A program made the position numbers and the translations under genes. Below are positions 23,277 to 35,757 of a stretch of 64,000 bases of DNA, piece after piece. This DNA comes from Megaleporinus macrocephalus (taxonomy: Eukaryota; Chordata; Actinopteri; Characiformes; Anostomidae), in assembly GCA_021613375.1 (NCBI GenBank), contig CM038717.1, positions 40,795,628-40,859,627 of the forward strand, read 5' to 3'. Numbering within the stretch: the stretch's first letter is position 1; the number at the start of each line of letters is the position of its first letter. The notes under the pieces were generated by a model, which was not told where the DNA came from, searched no databases, and saw only the letters and a program-made list of their open reading frames with translations.

Positions 23277-26200
23277 TTACTGTATTACTGAACATATTAC
23301 TGTATTACTGAACATTTTACTGTATTACTGAACATAATACTGTATTACTGAACATTTTACTGTATTACTGAACATATTACTGTATTACTGAACATTTTAC
23401 TGAACATATTACTGAACATATTACTGAACATATTACTGAACATATTACTACATTACTGCACATATTACTGTTTTACTGCACATATTACTGTTTTACTGAA
23501 CATATTACTGTATTACTGAACATATTACTGTAACAATGTATTACTGAACATATTACTGTATTACTGAACATATCACTGAACATATTACTGTATTACTGAA
23601 CATATTACTGTATTACTGAACATATTACTGTAACAATATATTACTGAACATATTACTGTATTACTGAACATATTACTGTAAAAATGTATTACTGAACATA
23701 TTACTGTATTACTGCACATATTACTGTATTACTGAACTTATTACTGTATTACTGAACATATTACTGTAACAATGTATTACTGAACATATTACTGTATTAC
23801 TGAACATATTACTGTATTACTGAACATATTACTGTATTACTGAACATATTACTGTAACAATGTATTACTGAACATATTACTGTATTACTGAACATATTAC
23901 TGTATTACTGAACATATTACTGTAACAATGTATTACTGAACATATTACTGTATTACTGAACATATTACTGTATTACTGCACATATTACTGTTTTACTGAA
24001 CATATTACTGTATTACTGAACATATTACTGTAACAATGTATTACTGAACATATTACTGTATTACTGAACATATTACTGTATTACTGAACATATTACTGTA
24101 ACAATGTATTACTGAACATATTACTGTATTACTGAACATTTTACTGTATTACTGCACATATTACTGTATTACTGAACATATTACTGCACATATTACTGTA
24201 TTACTGAACATATCACTGAACATATTACTGTATTACTGAACATATTACTGTAACAATGTATTACTGAACATATTACTGTATTACTGAACATATTACTGTA
24301 TTACTGAACATATTACTGTAACAATGTATTACTGAACATATTACTGTATTACTGAACATTTTACTGTATTACTGCACATATTACTGTATTACTGAACATA
24401 TTACTGCACATATTACTGTATTACTGAACATATCACTGAACATATTACTGTATTACTGAACATATTACTGTATTACTGAACATATTACTGTAACAATATA
24501 TTACTGAACATATTACTGTATTACTGAACATTTTACTGTATTACTGCACATATTACTGTATTACTGAACATATTACTGTAACAATGTATTACTGCACATA
24601 TTACTGTATTACTGAACATATTACTGTATTACTGAACATATTACTGTATTATTGAACATATTACTGTAACAATGTATTACTGCACATATTACTGTTTTAC
24701 TGCACATATTACTGTATTACTGAACTTATTACTGTATTACTGAACATATTACTGTATTACTGCACATATTACTGTTTTACTGCACATATTACTGTTTTAC
24801 TGAACTTATTACTGTTTTACTGAACTTATTACTGTATTACTGAACATATTACTGTAACAATGTATTACTGCACATATTACTGTTTTACTGCACATATTAC
24901 TGTTTTACTGCACATATTACTGTTTTACTGAACTTATTACTGTATTACTGAACATATTACTGTATTACTGAACATATTACTGTAACAATGTATTACTGCA
25001 CATATTACTGTTTTACTGCACATATTACTGTATTACTGAACATATTACTGTATTACTGAACTTATTACTGTATTACTGAACATATTACTGTATTACTGAA
25101 CATATTACTGTATTACTGAACATATTACTGAACATATTACTGTATTACTGAACATATTACTGTATTATTGAACATATTACTGTAACAATGTATTACTGCA
25201 CATATTACTGTTTTACTGCACATATTACTGTATTACTGAACTTATTACTGTATTACTGAACATATTACTGTAACAATGTATTACTGCACATATTACTGTT
25301 TTACTGCACATATTACTGTTTTACTGAACATATTACTGTATTACTGAACATATTACTGTATTATTGAACATATTACTGTAACAATGTATTACTGCACATA
25401 TTACTGTTTTACTGCACATATTACTGTATTACTGAACTTATTACTGTATTACTGAACATATTACTGTATTACTGAACATATTACTGTATTACTGAACATA
25501 TTACTGAACATATTACTGTATTACTGAACATATTACTGTATTATTGAACATATTACTGTAACAATGTATTACTGCACATATTACTGTTTTACTGCACATA
25601 TTACTGTATTACTGAACTTATTACTGTATTACTGAACATATTACTGTAACAATGTATTACTGCACATATTACTGTATTACTGCACATATTACTGTTTTAC
25701 TGCACATATTACTGTTTTACTGAACATATTACTGTATTAATGTATTACTGAACATATTACTGTATTACTGAACATATTACTGTATTACTGAACATATTAC
25801 TGTATTACTGCACATATTACTGTATTACTGAACTTATTACTGTATTACTGCACATATTACTGTTTTACTGAACATATTACTGTATTACTGTATTACTGAA
25901 CATATTACTGTATTACTGAACATATTACTGTATTACTGCACATATTACTGTTTTACTGCACATATTACTGTTTTACTGCACATATTACTGTATTACTGAA
26001 CATATTACTGTATTACTGCACATATTACTGTTTTACTGCACATATTACTGTATTACTGCACATATTCCTGTTTTACTGAACATATTACTGTATTACTGCA
26101 CATATTACTGTTTTACTGAACATATTACTGTAATAATGTATTACTGAACATATTACTGTATTACTGAACATATTACTGTATTACTGCACATATTACTGTT

Positions 26201-26472
26201 TTACTGAACATATTACTGTAATAATGTATTACTGAACATATTGCTGCATTACTGAACATATTGCTGCATTACTGAACATATTACTGTATTAGTGAACATA
26301 TTACTGTATTACTGAACATATTACTGTATTAGTGAACATACTACTGTATTACTGAACATATTACTGTATTAGTGAACATATTGCTGCATTACTGAACATA
26401 TTACTGTATTAGTGAACATATTACTGTATTAGTGAACATATTGCTGCATTACTCTATTACTGTTTTACTGTG
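23277..26472. repeat. 20-bp AT-rich minisatellite ttactgtattactgaacata, 3.2 kb
   Basis: The basic unit is ttactgtattactgaacata, with variants cacata, ttttactg, tgtaacaatg and shortened forms. Higher-order structure is visible: the rare string gaacatatcactgaacatat occurs about 220 bp apart (near 24208 and 24428) in the same context. Toward 26472 units decay (attgctgcattac, attagtg). Confidence 0.95.
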
Positions 26473-26937
26473 TTACTGGTCTCATTTCTAAACAGCCAAA
26501 AATCCACCTTAAAGCAACTGCAGTTTTTTAAAAGCTCCATCCAGCTTCAAGATACATCACGAGTTGACTTCGCTCCCCACCGTCTGTTCTTATGAGAACC
26601 CAAAAATGCTGTTGTAGACCCTGTTGATCAAGTCACACAGCAGTCACACAGGAGAGGTTTCCTGTAATCATATCTTTCTGCATCATCAGCAGGGAGTAAC
26701 ACTTTGAATCTAGTTTCAGCAAAACAACAATCACATTACCCAACCAGAGAGAGCTGCTCCTTCACCTCACTGCTACTGTACTAATTTATTCCTCGAGGTT
26801 GCCTTAAGAGCCCTGCTTTTATATGTATGTTGGTAGTATTAATACAATAAAGTGTACGTTACAGTTCCCCTTTTTATCATGAGAACAAAGTCCAAATGGT
26901 TTGGTGTAAATTGCTCCATTCTAGAGAAACCATTAGA
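26473..26937. other. No gene recognised
   Basis: Unique sequence between the 3.2-kb array and a MITE. I see no open frame, splice pattern or repeat that I can name. Confidence 0.4.
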
Positions 26938-27281
26938 TTCTTTACAATGTGGGTGAATGGAACCAGACATCCAGCTTCCTCACTGAAAGTTATTATGAGA
27001 TCCTTATGAATATGATGACTGAGATGTTGTTTTATGAGGGTTTTAGCCTTAACCATGTTTCACAATCCATCCATTGAGATGAACTACAAGCAGGTCAGTG
27101 TTCATCAAACTGGTCCCCAAAGAAAACTGAAATCTGCTTCTTTACCTCCATAAACATTCCATATATGACAAATTAGAAGAACTAGGTTTTGGATTGGTGG
27201 GTCTGAATAGTAAATAAAATATCTATATTTGTGTTGTAAACATGGAGACCCCTGGTTCCCATCACCACCACCACTGTAAAC
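26938..27281. mobile_element. MITE with ctggttcc/ggaaccag termini, copy
   Basis: The left end reads tttacaatgtgggtgaatgg then aaccagacatcc. The right end, on the complement, reads tttacagtggtggtggtgat then gggaaccagggg. These match the termini of 33302-33640, and the interior near 27180-27240 (tagtaaataaaatatctata) matches that element in inverted orientation. Confidence 0.65.
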
Positions 27282-27715
27282 ACAATCCAAACCATTTCAC
27301 ACCAACATCCACTCTGGATTATGCTGTTTAGGAAAAATTCCAGTTTCTGAATATCTGTTTCAATCGTAATGGCCCTGTTGACCTACGGCTGACCCCAAGT
27401 TTCAGTTCTTGTTTTTCAGAACATCAAAGGTTATGATCACACAGCGCGTGTAACTTTAAAGCTCGACAAACTCAACAGGAAGGCAGAGTGGGCTAATTCA
27501 TACAGTGATTACACAGCAGCAGCAGAAAGCCATGTGTAAATAATTTACAACACTGAAGACTACAGGATTGCTGTGGTCAACAAAGTGAATAATTTAGACT
27601 TTTGTAGACACACCTTGCGTGGCTGGGAGTGTGTAGTGGGAGTGTAAAAGGAGAGTGAACTGAGACATACTGCTTACTGTCTTGTTTACATCCCTTGTTA
27701 TCTATTATCTGTCAA

Positions 27716-28172
27716 ACTTTATTTAATTTTATGCAATTTCATGCAATTCACAAACAATATTGTTCATTTCACAATTAATGTAAGTTTATCAGATGATTTT
27801 AAAGAATAAAAATGTTTGTATTAAAGTCTATTTTTGTATAGAGGCTTATTTTACATATAGTCCTATTATCAGTAATTCTCAGTCCTCTGTCTAAATCTCC
27901 TGGTACGACCACCAATCCAAGTTAAGGATGTTATTGGACTAATTGGTTGTTAGGACACTCTTGATCAATTGTGATCACAGCTGAAAAACATTCTACTAAT
28001 AAGTGAGTATAAAAGGGAACAACATTCTAGGTTAGTTTAGTATCTGAAGATCAGCAGTTGATGTCTTGCTGACCGACTCACAATGACCAGAAAGAAACAA
28101 CTTTCTTTAGAGACCCGTCAGTCCATTGTTGTGTTAAGGAATCTGTGATCCCAAACTTTTGAGTGGTAGGGT
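27716..28172 (+). mobile_element. Non-autonomous Tc1-derived element, copy 2
   Basis: Shares nearly the whole length of 15521-16027, including the promoter-like gagtataaaaggg and the start MTRKKQLSLETRQSIVV. It ends tgatcccaaacttttgagtg plus gtag, a readable terminal repeat. The left end is shortened. Confidence 0.75.
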
Positions 28173-29317
28173 TAGGGTCAGATGTATATAGTCAGATGGT
28201 ACAACCAGTAAGTCAAATGATGCAACCAGAACAGAATAGTTTTACTAAATAAATAAGTTAAAGCTTGTACAAGTTGTTTTAACATGATTTTTTAAATTGT
28301 AATTTTAACCACTGAGATATTTCTTAGGATATTAAAGGTGTCTGATATAAGGAAAGTCAGAAGAATCTGAAAAACCTGAACTTTACAGGAGTTAAAATAA
28401 TGATTTGAAGCTACAGAGAAAATTGCATTACTAACAACTACCTGGAAGACCCAACAACACTGTCACCATCAGATAAACAGAACGGAGAGAGATAAGAACA
28501 TCAAACTGCTTCAGAGCTCCTCACTGAGAAAAGGTGATACAGACACATCAAACCAAGAAGCTGCTGCTGTTCTCAGATCTGTATATATGTATTATGTAGT
28601 ATGTAATGTTCCCATCATTGTGAGGTTTTTCCTAAAGAGCCGTAATGGAATTGGACTGAGGTCAGCGTTTTTGGAGCAGCTGAGGGTGAAATCATCTTTC
28701 TTGGCAGGGTTCGTGGCTGAAGTTCAGTGTCATACAGAAACTAGACCAAACGTTATGTCTGAGCTGTGTAACTGGAGCGCTACAGTCCCAGAACTGGAAG
28801 TGGAAACTATTGATTTTACTGACGCTTAGTGACTTTTCCTGCTGAATCCGCTTCAGCTCCAGCTGTGTCCCAAAACTGCACCATGTACCGCGAACAAATG
28901 GAGACTCCGCTGAAAACGGCCCTGTTTTAAGGGCCTGTATCCCACATTTTGGGCATTTGTGTCACCATAAATGGGCGTAAATCACATTCTCTCTAAATGA
29001 CATCCATTCTGATTGGCTGGCCTGTATTGCAACACATCAAAAAAGCAGCCCATATCGAGAAACACCCCCTATAACTTTATTGTGAATGGGCGGAGTTAAA
29101 CAGCTGTAGGCCGAACATATAGGTACCTTCAACTGTGACACCACATTAACAATGAACAACAAATTTGAGAATTCAGAGAATTTGAGAATATGGAAAGTTT
29201 TCAAAGACTAATTTCCACATTAACGTTGACAAACATTATGATATATATATTAATACATACCGACGTTTGAGCGTTTTAAAACAGTACAGTGCTCGTTTCC
29301 TGCATGAGCTTTCTTTG
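28173..29317. other. Intergenic, no gene recognised
   Basis: The open frame 28587-28829 (80 codons, plus) has no domain I recognise and no splice or poly(A) context that would make it a gene. No tandem array is present. Confidence 0.4.
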
Positions 29318-29890
29318 GACCACATTTGACACATACACACACCCACACACACTAGTGAACACACACACTCGCGGTAGGTGAAACACCCACAGACATCACA
29401 ATAGCGAACACACACACTAAAATGCAGTGAAACACCCACATACACACACACTAGTGAACACACACTCGCGGTAGGTGAAACACCCACAGACATCACACTA
29501 GTGAACACACACACTAAAATGCAGTGAAACACCCATCTGTACACACACTAGTGAACATACACACACTAGGGGGCAGTGAAACACCCACATACACACACAC
29601 TAGTGAACACACACACACTAGGGGGCAGTGAAACACCCACATGCACACACACTAATGAACACACACACTAGGGGGCAGTGAAACACCCACATACACACAC
29701 ACACTAGTGAACACACACACACTAAAATGCAGTAAAACACCCACATACACACACACTAGTGAACACACATACTAAAATGCAGTGAAACACCCACATACAC
29801 ACACACTAGTGAACATACACACTAGGGGGCAGTGAGCACACTTGTCCGAAGTGGTGAGCAGCCCTATGCACAGTAACCGGGAAGCAGAGG
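29318..29890. repeat. About 50-bp minisatellite joined to a dispersed repeat
   Basis: Units of about 50 bp contain acacacactagtgaacacac, then actaaaatgcagtgaaacac or ctagggggcagtgaaacacc. The right end runs into gggggcagtgagcacacttg and gtgagcagccctatgcacag, a dispersed fish repeat that contains the same gggggcagtga motif. The array therefore looks like an expansion of the edge of that repeat. Confidence 0.8.
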
Positions 29891-29932
29891 CTGAAGTTGT
29901 TTACTTGCCAGTTTCTTGTTTGCATTTTCCCA

Positions 29933-30142
29933 TTCCACCTTAAATGGTGCAGCAGTAATTACTATAATGGCAGAATGCTTCATTTAAGGTGGAACAGGAA
30001 CATTTGCATTAAAACTACGAGTCTGTTCAGGTCCGCCTCTTATTTGCCAGCTTCTTTCAGGTTTGTTACAGTTCCAAGGCACCAGAAGATAACTGCTGCA
30101 CCAGGTGGATCAGGAAAACTTTGAACAAGAAGCTGGCAAATA
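29933..30142. mobile_element. Fold-back element(s) with two pairs of perfect inverted repeats
   Basis: The 14-bp ttccaccttaaatg at 29933-29946 is perfectly inverted at 29981-29994. The 16-bp tatttgccagcttctt at 30041-30056 is perfectly inverted at 30127-30142. Two adjacent hairpins in 210 bp suggest a fold-back type MITE, possibly rearranged. Confidence 0.6.
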
Positions 30143-30675
30143 GGAAGACAACTCAATGGGTGGTATAAATTGTAGGAACAATACAGTAACAAGATATATT
30201 CACAATTGTAACCTCTGTAACGTGATACATACCATCAGGTCCATTTAACAAAGTGGCTCATTAAACTCTCATCCTGACAATGCTTTATTTTTATATTCCA
30301 GACCTAATTTAAAATAATGTTAAAACATCCAATGACAGTCTCAGCATTAATTTGCATTTAATGCTCCCGATATTCATTAAAATTAAGTTTTATTAATAAG
30401 TTGCTTATTAATTATCAATAACTTTAATTTGGTTATTGATAGAATAGCTGTATTGTATATCTGTACTGCTCAGCTGAACATAAGTCTTCTATTAAAACAG
30501 TGATTTACAAAAAAAAAGCTTGTGTTTATTTGGAAATTTGGATATTAAAAATTAAGACTCTCTATTTTATTTGTCTTTGGTAAATAATGAATTTGAAAAT
30601 TCAAGTTTCAATATATTCCAAAGTATCGCATTAAAAGTTTTAGTGTTCAGTATCACGGTAACATTACATATCAGG

Positions 30676-30929
30676 CATATCGTCACCGTCCAATGAAAAA
30701 CATGCATCTCATTTTTGGCAATTTTTATTTTTCAGCATTTAAACTCGTTTACTGCCGTTTACATTGTGTGAGAATTTCATGATAAATGGACCAATAGAAA
30801 TGCTACAAAATAGCTTGGAAAACATTCTGGTTCCATTGACTTACATTGAAAGTAAAGACAGTTTTTGGCCTCTCCTGTAAAGTTGCCAGTTTAGAGGTAC
30901 ATGTTTTTCCTTGGACAGCAGTGATATTA
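30676..30929. mobile_element. MITE, copy 1 (cgtcaccgtccaatg family)
   Basis: The left terminus is catatcgtcaccgtccaatg then aaaaacatgcatctc. The right terminus on the complement is aatatcactgctgtccaagg then aaaaacatgtacctc. The inverted termini are about 34 bp long. The interior shares tggttccattgacttacatt and gtaaagacag with 35972-36192 in opposite orientation. Confidence 0.75.
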
Positions 30930-32790
30930 GGGATCGTATGAACTGTGGTGTGTATTGAAGCTCAAACAAGCCCATAAAGAACGTCAATTGAACTGAAATG
31001 TAATACATCATGTAATTGACTATTGTGATTATATAACAGTGACGACTGGTTTTGGAGAGCAAACAAGAAAACCTTGCATGGTGTGCTTGGACACTATTGC
31101 GAAGTGTCATGACTTGAAAAGGAGTTTCTCTCCAAAAAGCAATGTTACAGCCCCTTACCAGCAATGACAAAATCTTATAAACGACTGCCAGCGGCTCTGC
31201 ATTTCCAAAAGCATCTAAACCACCAACCGGAGCCCGAGGAACAAACCTGTTGCCCAGAGCCCAGGGGCAATTACATCAGCTCTAAAGGGTAGCAGCAAAA
31301 GACTGTTCAGCAGCAAAGATTAAAACATGTGAAAACACATGCATGTACATACACCAGCAACATCCCCACTGCTGAAGAAGCCCCTCCTTAGTTACTTCAG
31401 TTCTCACAGAACCACAGTGACTGCTCACGATGTGGGTAATCAAACACAGCGAATGAGAGAGCAAAGTTTCCTCTCTGAGCCAATACACTGCATAGCACCC
31501 AGCACAGTGCCTATAAACCACACGAGGCAGAGTCCAAGAACTCAAGAGAGCTTTTATTATTTTATAAATAATATTAATAATAATAATCCATTCGTGTCCT
31601 CAGATTTCACAGTATGTGGTGGTAAAACTAGCGTCCAGTCAGTGATGGGCTACACTGAAAAGCAGGCACAGCTTAGTTATAGACCAAACGACACTGTCAG
31701 CTGATGGTCAGTGAAGACGCTGGTGGGTTCAGCCCTACTGCTGTGTGCAGAACGCAGGGCGTGGGCAGGCTGATGATATTCTAGGATTCCTTTGAAAACG
31801 GTCCTAGCACGGATTACATACGACTGGCCTACCTGCTCTCCACTCAGGAATCCTGCATACCATTGTTACACTGGACAAGCTTGACAGGAAGTTAGAAAAA
31901 CTTGAATTCAGTTCTATTTTTCAACAGAAGGTGTAATACACAAACGATGCTTTTGTTTATAAAAAAGATAAACATAAACATTGCTAGGACAGATCAGATG
32001 CTGATGTTTTAGGTTATTTTTTAATTCAAGCCTAATGTTAGTCTATAATCTGTCTGCCTATACTGTAAAAATCAGCTGATAATTTTAGATGTTTTGAGGT
32101 TTTAACGTTAGAGAAACTGATAAGTCACAAGAGGCTGTATGTCCTGTTGATGTTATGAACAGAGGAGTGAAAACGCTGGTTTCCATGGTAAAACTACTAC
32201 ACAGCACAGCCTCAAGTTGTTTAAAGCTTTTATAAAAGTTGAGACGTTATAAACTAAATAATTGGAATTGGAAATTATGTCATTTACTTAGCATATGCTA
32301 TCCACCACATTTTTCACATGGTCTCTGTATTTAGACATTAGGGTGCTTATTAATTTGTACTTATTAAGAAATGCACTCATTTCTTTTAGTTTTATTTCCC
32401 TAAATATATTTTGGGACTGAGTGCAGTTTGCAGCTGTCACTACAGTTGAATAAAGAGGGAAGTAAGAACAGGAACGTTACGAGCAGGAAAGCGCTGAGTT
32501 TCAAAATACAGTGTGTACACTGCTTGTAAAAGCTTAGTTCAAAAATCCATGAGCTGAAAACCCTGCCGTCAGACTCTCTTTAACATGTTTATCATTTACA
32601 TTTTCTGTAGACAGATATATTCTGATCTCAGAAAAACAGGCTAAACAGGAACGGACAGCTAACTGGCTAGCATGCCAATACATCAAGAAGTAAAGCTTTC
32701 TGCTGTTTTTAGAGGTTTCTGGAGATTATTAGCATATAAGTATCCAAAATACAGCTGGTGGACAGTAATATATGTTTCAATTTTTCTTTC
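30930..32790. other. Intergenic, no gene recognised
   Basis: The open frames 31282-31545 (-) and 31339-31704 (+) overlap each other and have no domains I recognise. No arrays are present. It may contain regulatory DNA for the flanking gene, but nothing specific is visible. Confidence 0.4.
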
Positions 32791-32941
32791 TAGATAAACT
32801 GGATATGTAGTTCTAGATCTAGATCTAGATAAACTGGATATGTAGTTCTAGATCTAATAAACTGGATATGTAGTTCTAGATCTAGATCTAGATAAACTGG
32901 ATATGTAGTTCTAGATCTAGATCTAGATAAACTGGATATGT
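32791..32941. repeat. About 35-bp minisatellite, 4 copies
   Basis: The unit is tagataaactggatatgtag then ttctagatctagatc, with one shortened unit (taataaactgg). The agatctagatct stretches are palindromic. Confidence 0.9.
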
Positions 32942-33301
32942 AACCGTGTGCTGAAAATATCTGTATTTAAACTACAGCTGAGATCCAATAGCTTAGCTAA
33001 TCATTACTGTAGTGCTGGTTTAGCAGTTTACTGCACATTGAATTGTTTGCATTGTTGTGTACCTGCATTACTTAATATTCACTACATATATTGTTATTTA
33101 ACAGGTTTAATATAACGCTGATATAATGTTGCCTGTTTTTGTTTTCCAAAATGTTAAACTCGAAAAATAGAAATTGTGCACAAATATTCGCAGAACAATG
33201 GCATATTTAAAGTGGACTTCCAGCCATTTCAGCATAACTCAGTGGTTGAGATACAACAGAGATAGAGTCACAGAGTAGAGTAGTCTGATATGGAATTTCT
33301 T

Positions 33302-33640
33302 TACAGTGGTGGTGATGGGAACCAGGTGTCGCCATGTTTACAACATGAATATAGACATTTTATTTACTATTAAAGCCACCAATTATGTGGCTTATGGTTT
33401 TGTATGGAATGTTTATGATGGGAAAAAAGTGGAAAATCTGAAAATAATCCATTCGTCTGTAGGAACTATTTTGCCTTGGAACATCCCTCCACCGTTTTAG
33501 ACCAAAAACTGTATCATACAACCACCAAAAAAGCAACACCTCAGACATCAGACAGTGTATTTATAACCAATTATAGGTAATAACTTGCTGTGAGGGAGCT
33601 TTTAGAGGTGGACGTCTGGTTCCATTCACCACCACTGTGA
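33302..33640. mobile_element. Complete MITE with ttyacagtggtggtga termini
   Basis: The left end is tttacagtggtggtgatggg then aaccaggtgtc. The right end on the complement is ttcacagtggtggtgaatgg then aaccagacgtc. The interior is AT-rich and non-coding. Related copies or ends are at 11826, 26938, 42407 and 44640-44785 and inside the gcnt4 intron. Its first 18 bases equal the unit of the minisatellite at 13262. Confidence 0.7.
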
Positions 33641-34110
33641 ACAGTTCTGACTTGGCAAAGTTCCCTTTAAGTTGATTCCTAGAAAATCAACAAAACATGT
33701 AACTCAGCTCTAAATTTCAGGATTTTAAATTGAAAATATACCATAATATAGGTTATCATAACCAACTGTTCTCAATATTTTAAATAAGATTTTTGCCGAA
33801 GTTTGAAAAGCTTGTCCAATCCAGTACCAGTCGCAAGTATGTGGTGGAGCTTAGATAGGTCAGTTGCAACACAAGCAATCACACAATTTCATTCTCAGTC
33901 TTATTATAACTCATAAAAGCACTGATTTAAATCATTAAGGCACACATTTTGAAGTCATAATAAATTAACAGATCGTAACACAAATTGTTCTTCTGGTAAC
34001 TTACTATGAGAACGTCAACTAAACGTTTTAAGGTGGCTTGCTTACTATAAAATCCCTGGATTAAAACTAGTTACGCAGCCATCATCAGTCTGAGACCCAC
34101 CATATGGTTC
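33641..34110. other. gcnt4 downstream flank / possible 3' UTR, no other gene
   Basis: AT-rich sequence beyond the gcnt4 stop. I see no convincing AATAAA on the minus strand close to the stop codon, so the end of the transcript is not placed. Confidence 0.35.
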
Positions 34111-34111
34111 A

Positions 34112-34199
34112 CTGGCTCCACATTGGAGTGCAGCGGAAAGTCCTGACCGCAGAGGTTGATGACATGCCTCCACTTGACCTCTGAGCCCATAAGGTCACT
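34112..34199 (-). pseudogene. Partial duplicate of the gcnt4 catalytic domain
   Basis: About 88 bp on the minus strand encode a peptide reading KWRHVINLCGQDFPLHSNVE. It aligns almost residue for residue with residues 207-226 of gcnt4 (KWRYVINLCGQDFPLRSNVE), about 735 bp away in the same orientation. It lies 45 bp past the gcnt4 stop. There is no upstream or downstream extension of the homology, so it is a stranded fragment, either of a tandem paralogue or of a local duplication. Differences at about one base in eight say it is not recent. Confidence 0.8.
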
Positions 34200-34243
34200 T
34201 ACAAACAGGATGTTGGTCAGACCAAGTGAACCCACGCCAGCCA

Positions 34244-35527
34244 TCAATGTGCTGTAGATATTATTCCCTGTCTCTCTGCCAATTTCTCCTCCAGACACTC
34301 CATGAGAACTGGGTCCACCCTGGGGTCCACCTTATTGGCAAACCAGTGGCGGCTGTTTAGGAGCCACCGGAGATCAGCGGCACCGTAAATGCACACGCTG
34401 CGTACATGCACACCAGTGCATGGTGGGTAAAGTTTCCCCTCCAGGTACTGCCACTTCACCAGGCGAGTTCTGCTCATCTGGTCCGACACGTCTGGGTCGG
34501 AGCGTTTTACCTCGCCCGGAACTCCTTGCACTCGGATCAGAGTGGCCCAGAAATGCTCATCCGGTGAGTACGTGTCCTCGGACCAGGACAAGAAGTCTCT
34601 CACCAGGGGGCTCCACTGAACAAAGTTAACAAACTCCCATGACAGAACAAAGTAGGCACTGCCCACAAACATCTCAATGCCATGGGGCGGTGGGCTCTTG
34701 GCCTGGTCTGTTTTGACAGGGACTTGGAGGAACTGAGACTGGGCGTCCATCAGAGCGTAGCGGTAACTGAACCGCCTCGCCTTTAGCGCACTAGGACGCC
34801 CCGTCTCCAGCATGCTGGCTCCTTTCAGAGTCTTGAGTTCCTCCACCAGCTCCACATTGGAGCGCAGAGGGAAGTCCTGGCCGCACAGGTTGATGACATA
34901 CCTCCACTTGACTCTGGACCCCAGAAGGTCAGAGAGGCAGTTGAGGTCGGCGCGGAGGCGTGTGATGCTGGCGTACTGCACCCTCTCCAGCTTGGAGGCG
35001 ATGAAGACGTTGGGCAGGCAGCGGGCCAGCCCCTGCATGGCTGCCATGAACTGTGGCGAAGACTTCTTGTCGTAATGGATGCAGTAGGCATTGTGGGGAA
35101 CATAGATGGCCCTCAGGGTCCGCTCCACCATGGCCGCCTCTTTGTGTACCACCAAAGAGTAGGCGAGTGGAAAGTCGCGTTCCAGTTCGGACGTCTGAAT
35201 GCTATGGTACCCCTTGGACGCCAGGTAGCGTCTGCAGTTTGAGGTGGCATTTGCAATGTCCTCATCCTCCAGCACATCTACGGCTCGTTTCCTGATGGCC
35301 AAGGATTTGCCCACCGCCACTGGCTCCAAGTTGAAAATGTCTGAGCAGTTGATGCCATGTTGCTGGGTGAGTCGCCAGCTGTTCGTCGGAGCACTTGGTT
35401 CCGTAGGCTCACGTGGGAAGTCATTCTCGATTAACTTTGTACATCCAATGATTAGACATACTAGCACTGGCATGAAGAGCAAGAGTAAGGTTCTTCTCAG
35501 CCTGCGCTGGCTGAAGCATCTTTTCAT
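34244..35527 (-). CDS. gcnt4: Beta-1,6-N-acetylglucosaminyltransferase GCNT4 (core 2 branching enzyme type)
   Basis: The protein has 427 residues; family members are about 430-450. It is a Golgi type II membrane enzyme that transfers GlcNAc from UDP-GlcNAc in beta-1,6 linkage onto the GalNAc of core 1 O-glycans, forming core 2 branches. Residues 1-12 are a basic cytoplasmic tail, 13-29 the membrane anchor (LLLLFMPVLVCLIIGC) and about 30-120 the stem; the Branch (GT14) domain covers about 121-400. Nine cysteines (61, 98, 149, 170, 197, 215, 370, 379, 411) have the spacing known for this family. The catalytic Glu is E324 in SPDEHFWATL. N-glycosylation sites are N60 (NCS) and N93 (NAT). INCSDIFNLEP, VGKSLAIRKRAV and GQDFPLRSN favour GCNT4 over GCNT1/3. 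The frame is open for 45 codons upstream, but an acceptor tract ending ttttctag lies two bases before this ATG, so the start is placed here. There is no frameshift, and the gene looks functional. Confidence 0.95.
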   Translation of the reverse strand: MKRCFSQRRLRRTLLLLFMPVLVCLIIGCTKLIENDFPREPTEPSAPTNSWRLTQQHGINCSDIFNLEPVAVGKSLAIRKRAVDVLEDEDIANATSNCRRYLASKGYHSIQTSELERDFPLAYSLVVHKEAAMVERTLRAIYVPHNAYCIHYDKKSSPQFMAAMQGLARCLPNVFIASKLERVQYASITRLRADLNCLSDLLGSRVKWRYVINLCGQDFPLRSNVELVEELKTLKGASMLETGRPSALKARRFSYRYALMDAQSQFLQVPVKTDQAKSPPPHGIEMFVGSAYFVLSWEFVNFVQWSPLVRDFLSWSEDTYSPDEHFWATLIRVQGVPGEVKRSDPDVSDQMSRTRLVKWQYLEGKLYPPCTGVHVRSVCIYGAADLRWLLNSRHWFANKVDPRVDPVLMECLEEKLAERQGIISTAH

Positions 35528-35528
35528 T

Positions 35529-35550
35529 CTAGAAAAGGAAAGAAAAATCG
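35529..35550 (-). other. gcnt4: Splice acceptor of the gcnt4 coding exon
   Basis: On the minus strand, a pyrimidine tract (tttttctttccttttctag) ends in AG just before aATGAAAAG. This is the expected layout for GCNT genes, where the whole coding sequence sits in one exon preceded by untranslated exons. It decides the start codon of the gene. Confidence 0.75.
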
Positions 35551-35757
35551 TCACCACAGTCACCAGGACAGTCGGCAGATACTTCGCTCTTTCTAAATGA
35601 CTGTGGTTGAAAGAAAACCCCAACCATTTCTCCAACCAAATCACAGACATGTAAACAGTCAATCAGAAACATGTGGGGTGAAATGCTCCTTGGTAGAGAA
35701 AATTGATCAGTGTTGGTGACACTAACCAGACATCTGCAATCCAAGTCATTACATGAA

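Noticed and set aside
28587..28829. 80-codon plus-strand frame with normal composition
   Set aside because: There is no recognised domain, splice signal or poly(A) context; it is within the length expected by chance in 64 kb.
34420..35600. Plus-strand and shifted open frames across the gcnt4 exon
   Set aside because: They are shadows of the conserved minus-strand coding sequence.
35528..35662. 45-codon N-terminal extension of gcnt4
   Set aside because: The open frame continues upstream, but a splice acceptor sits directly before the internal ATG, and the family starts with a short basic tail and membrane anchor as found there.
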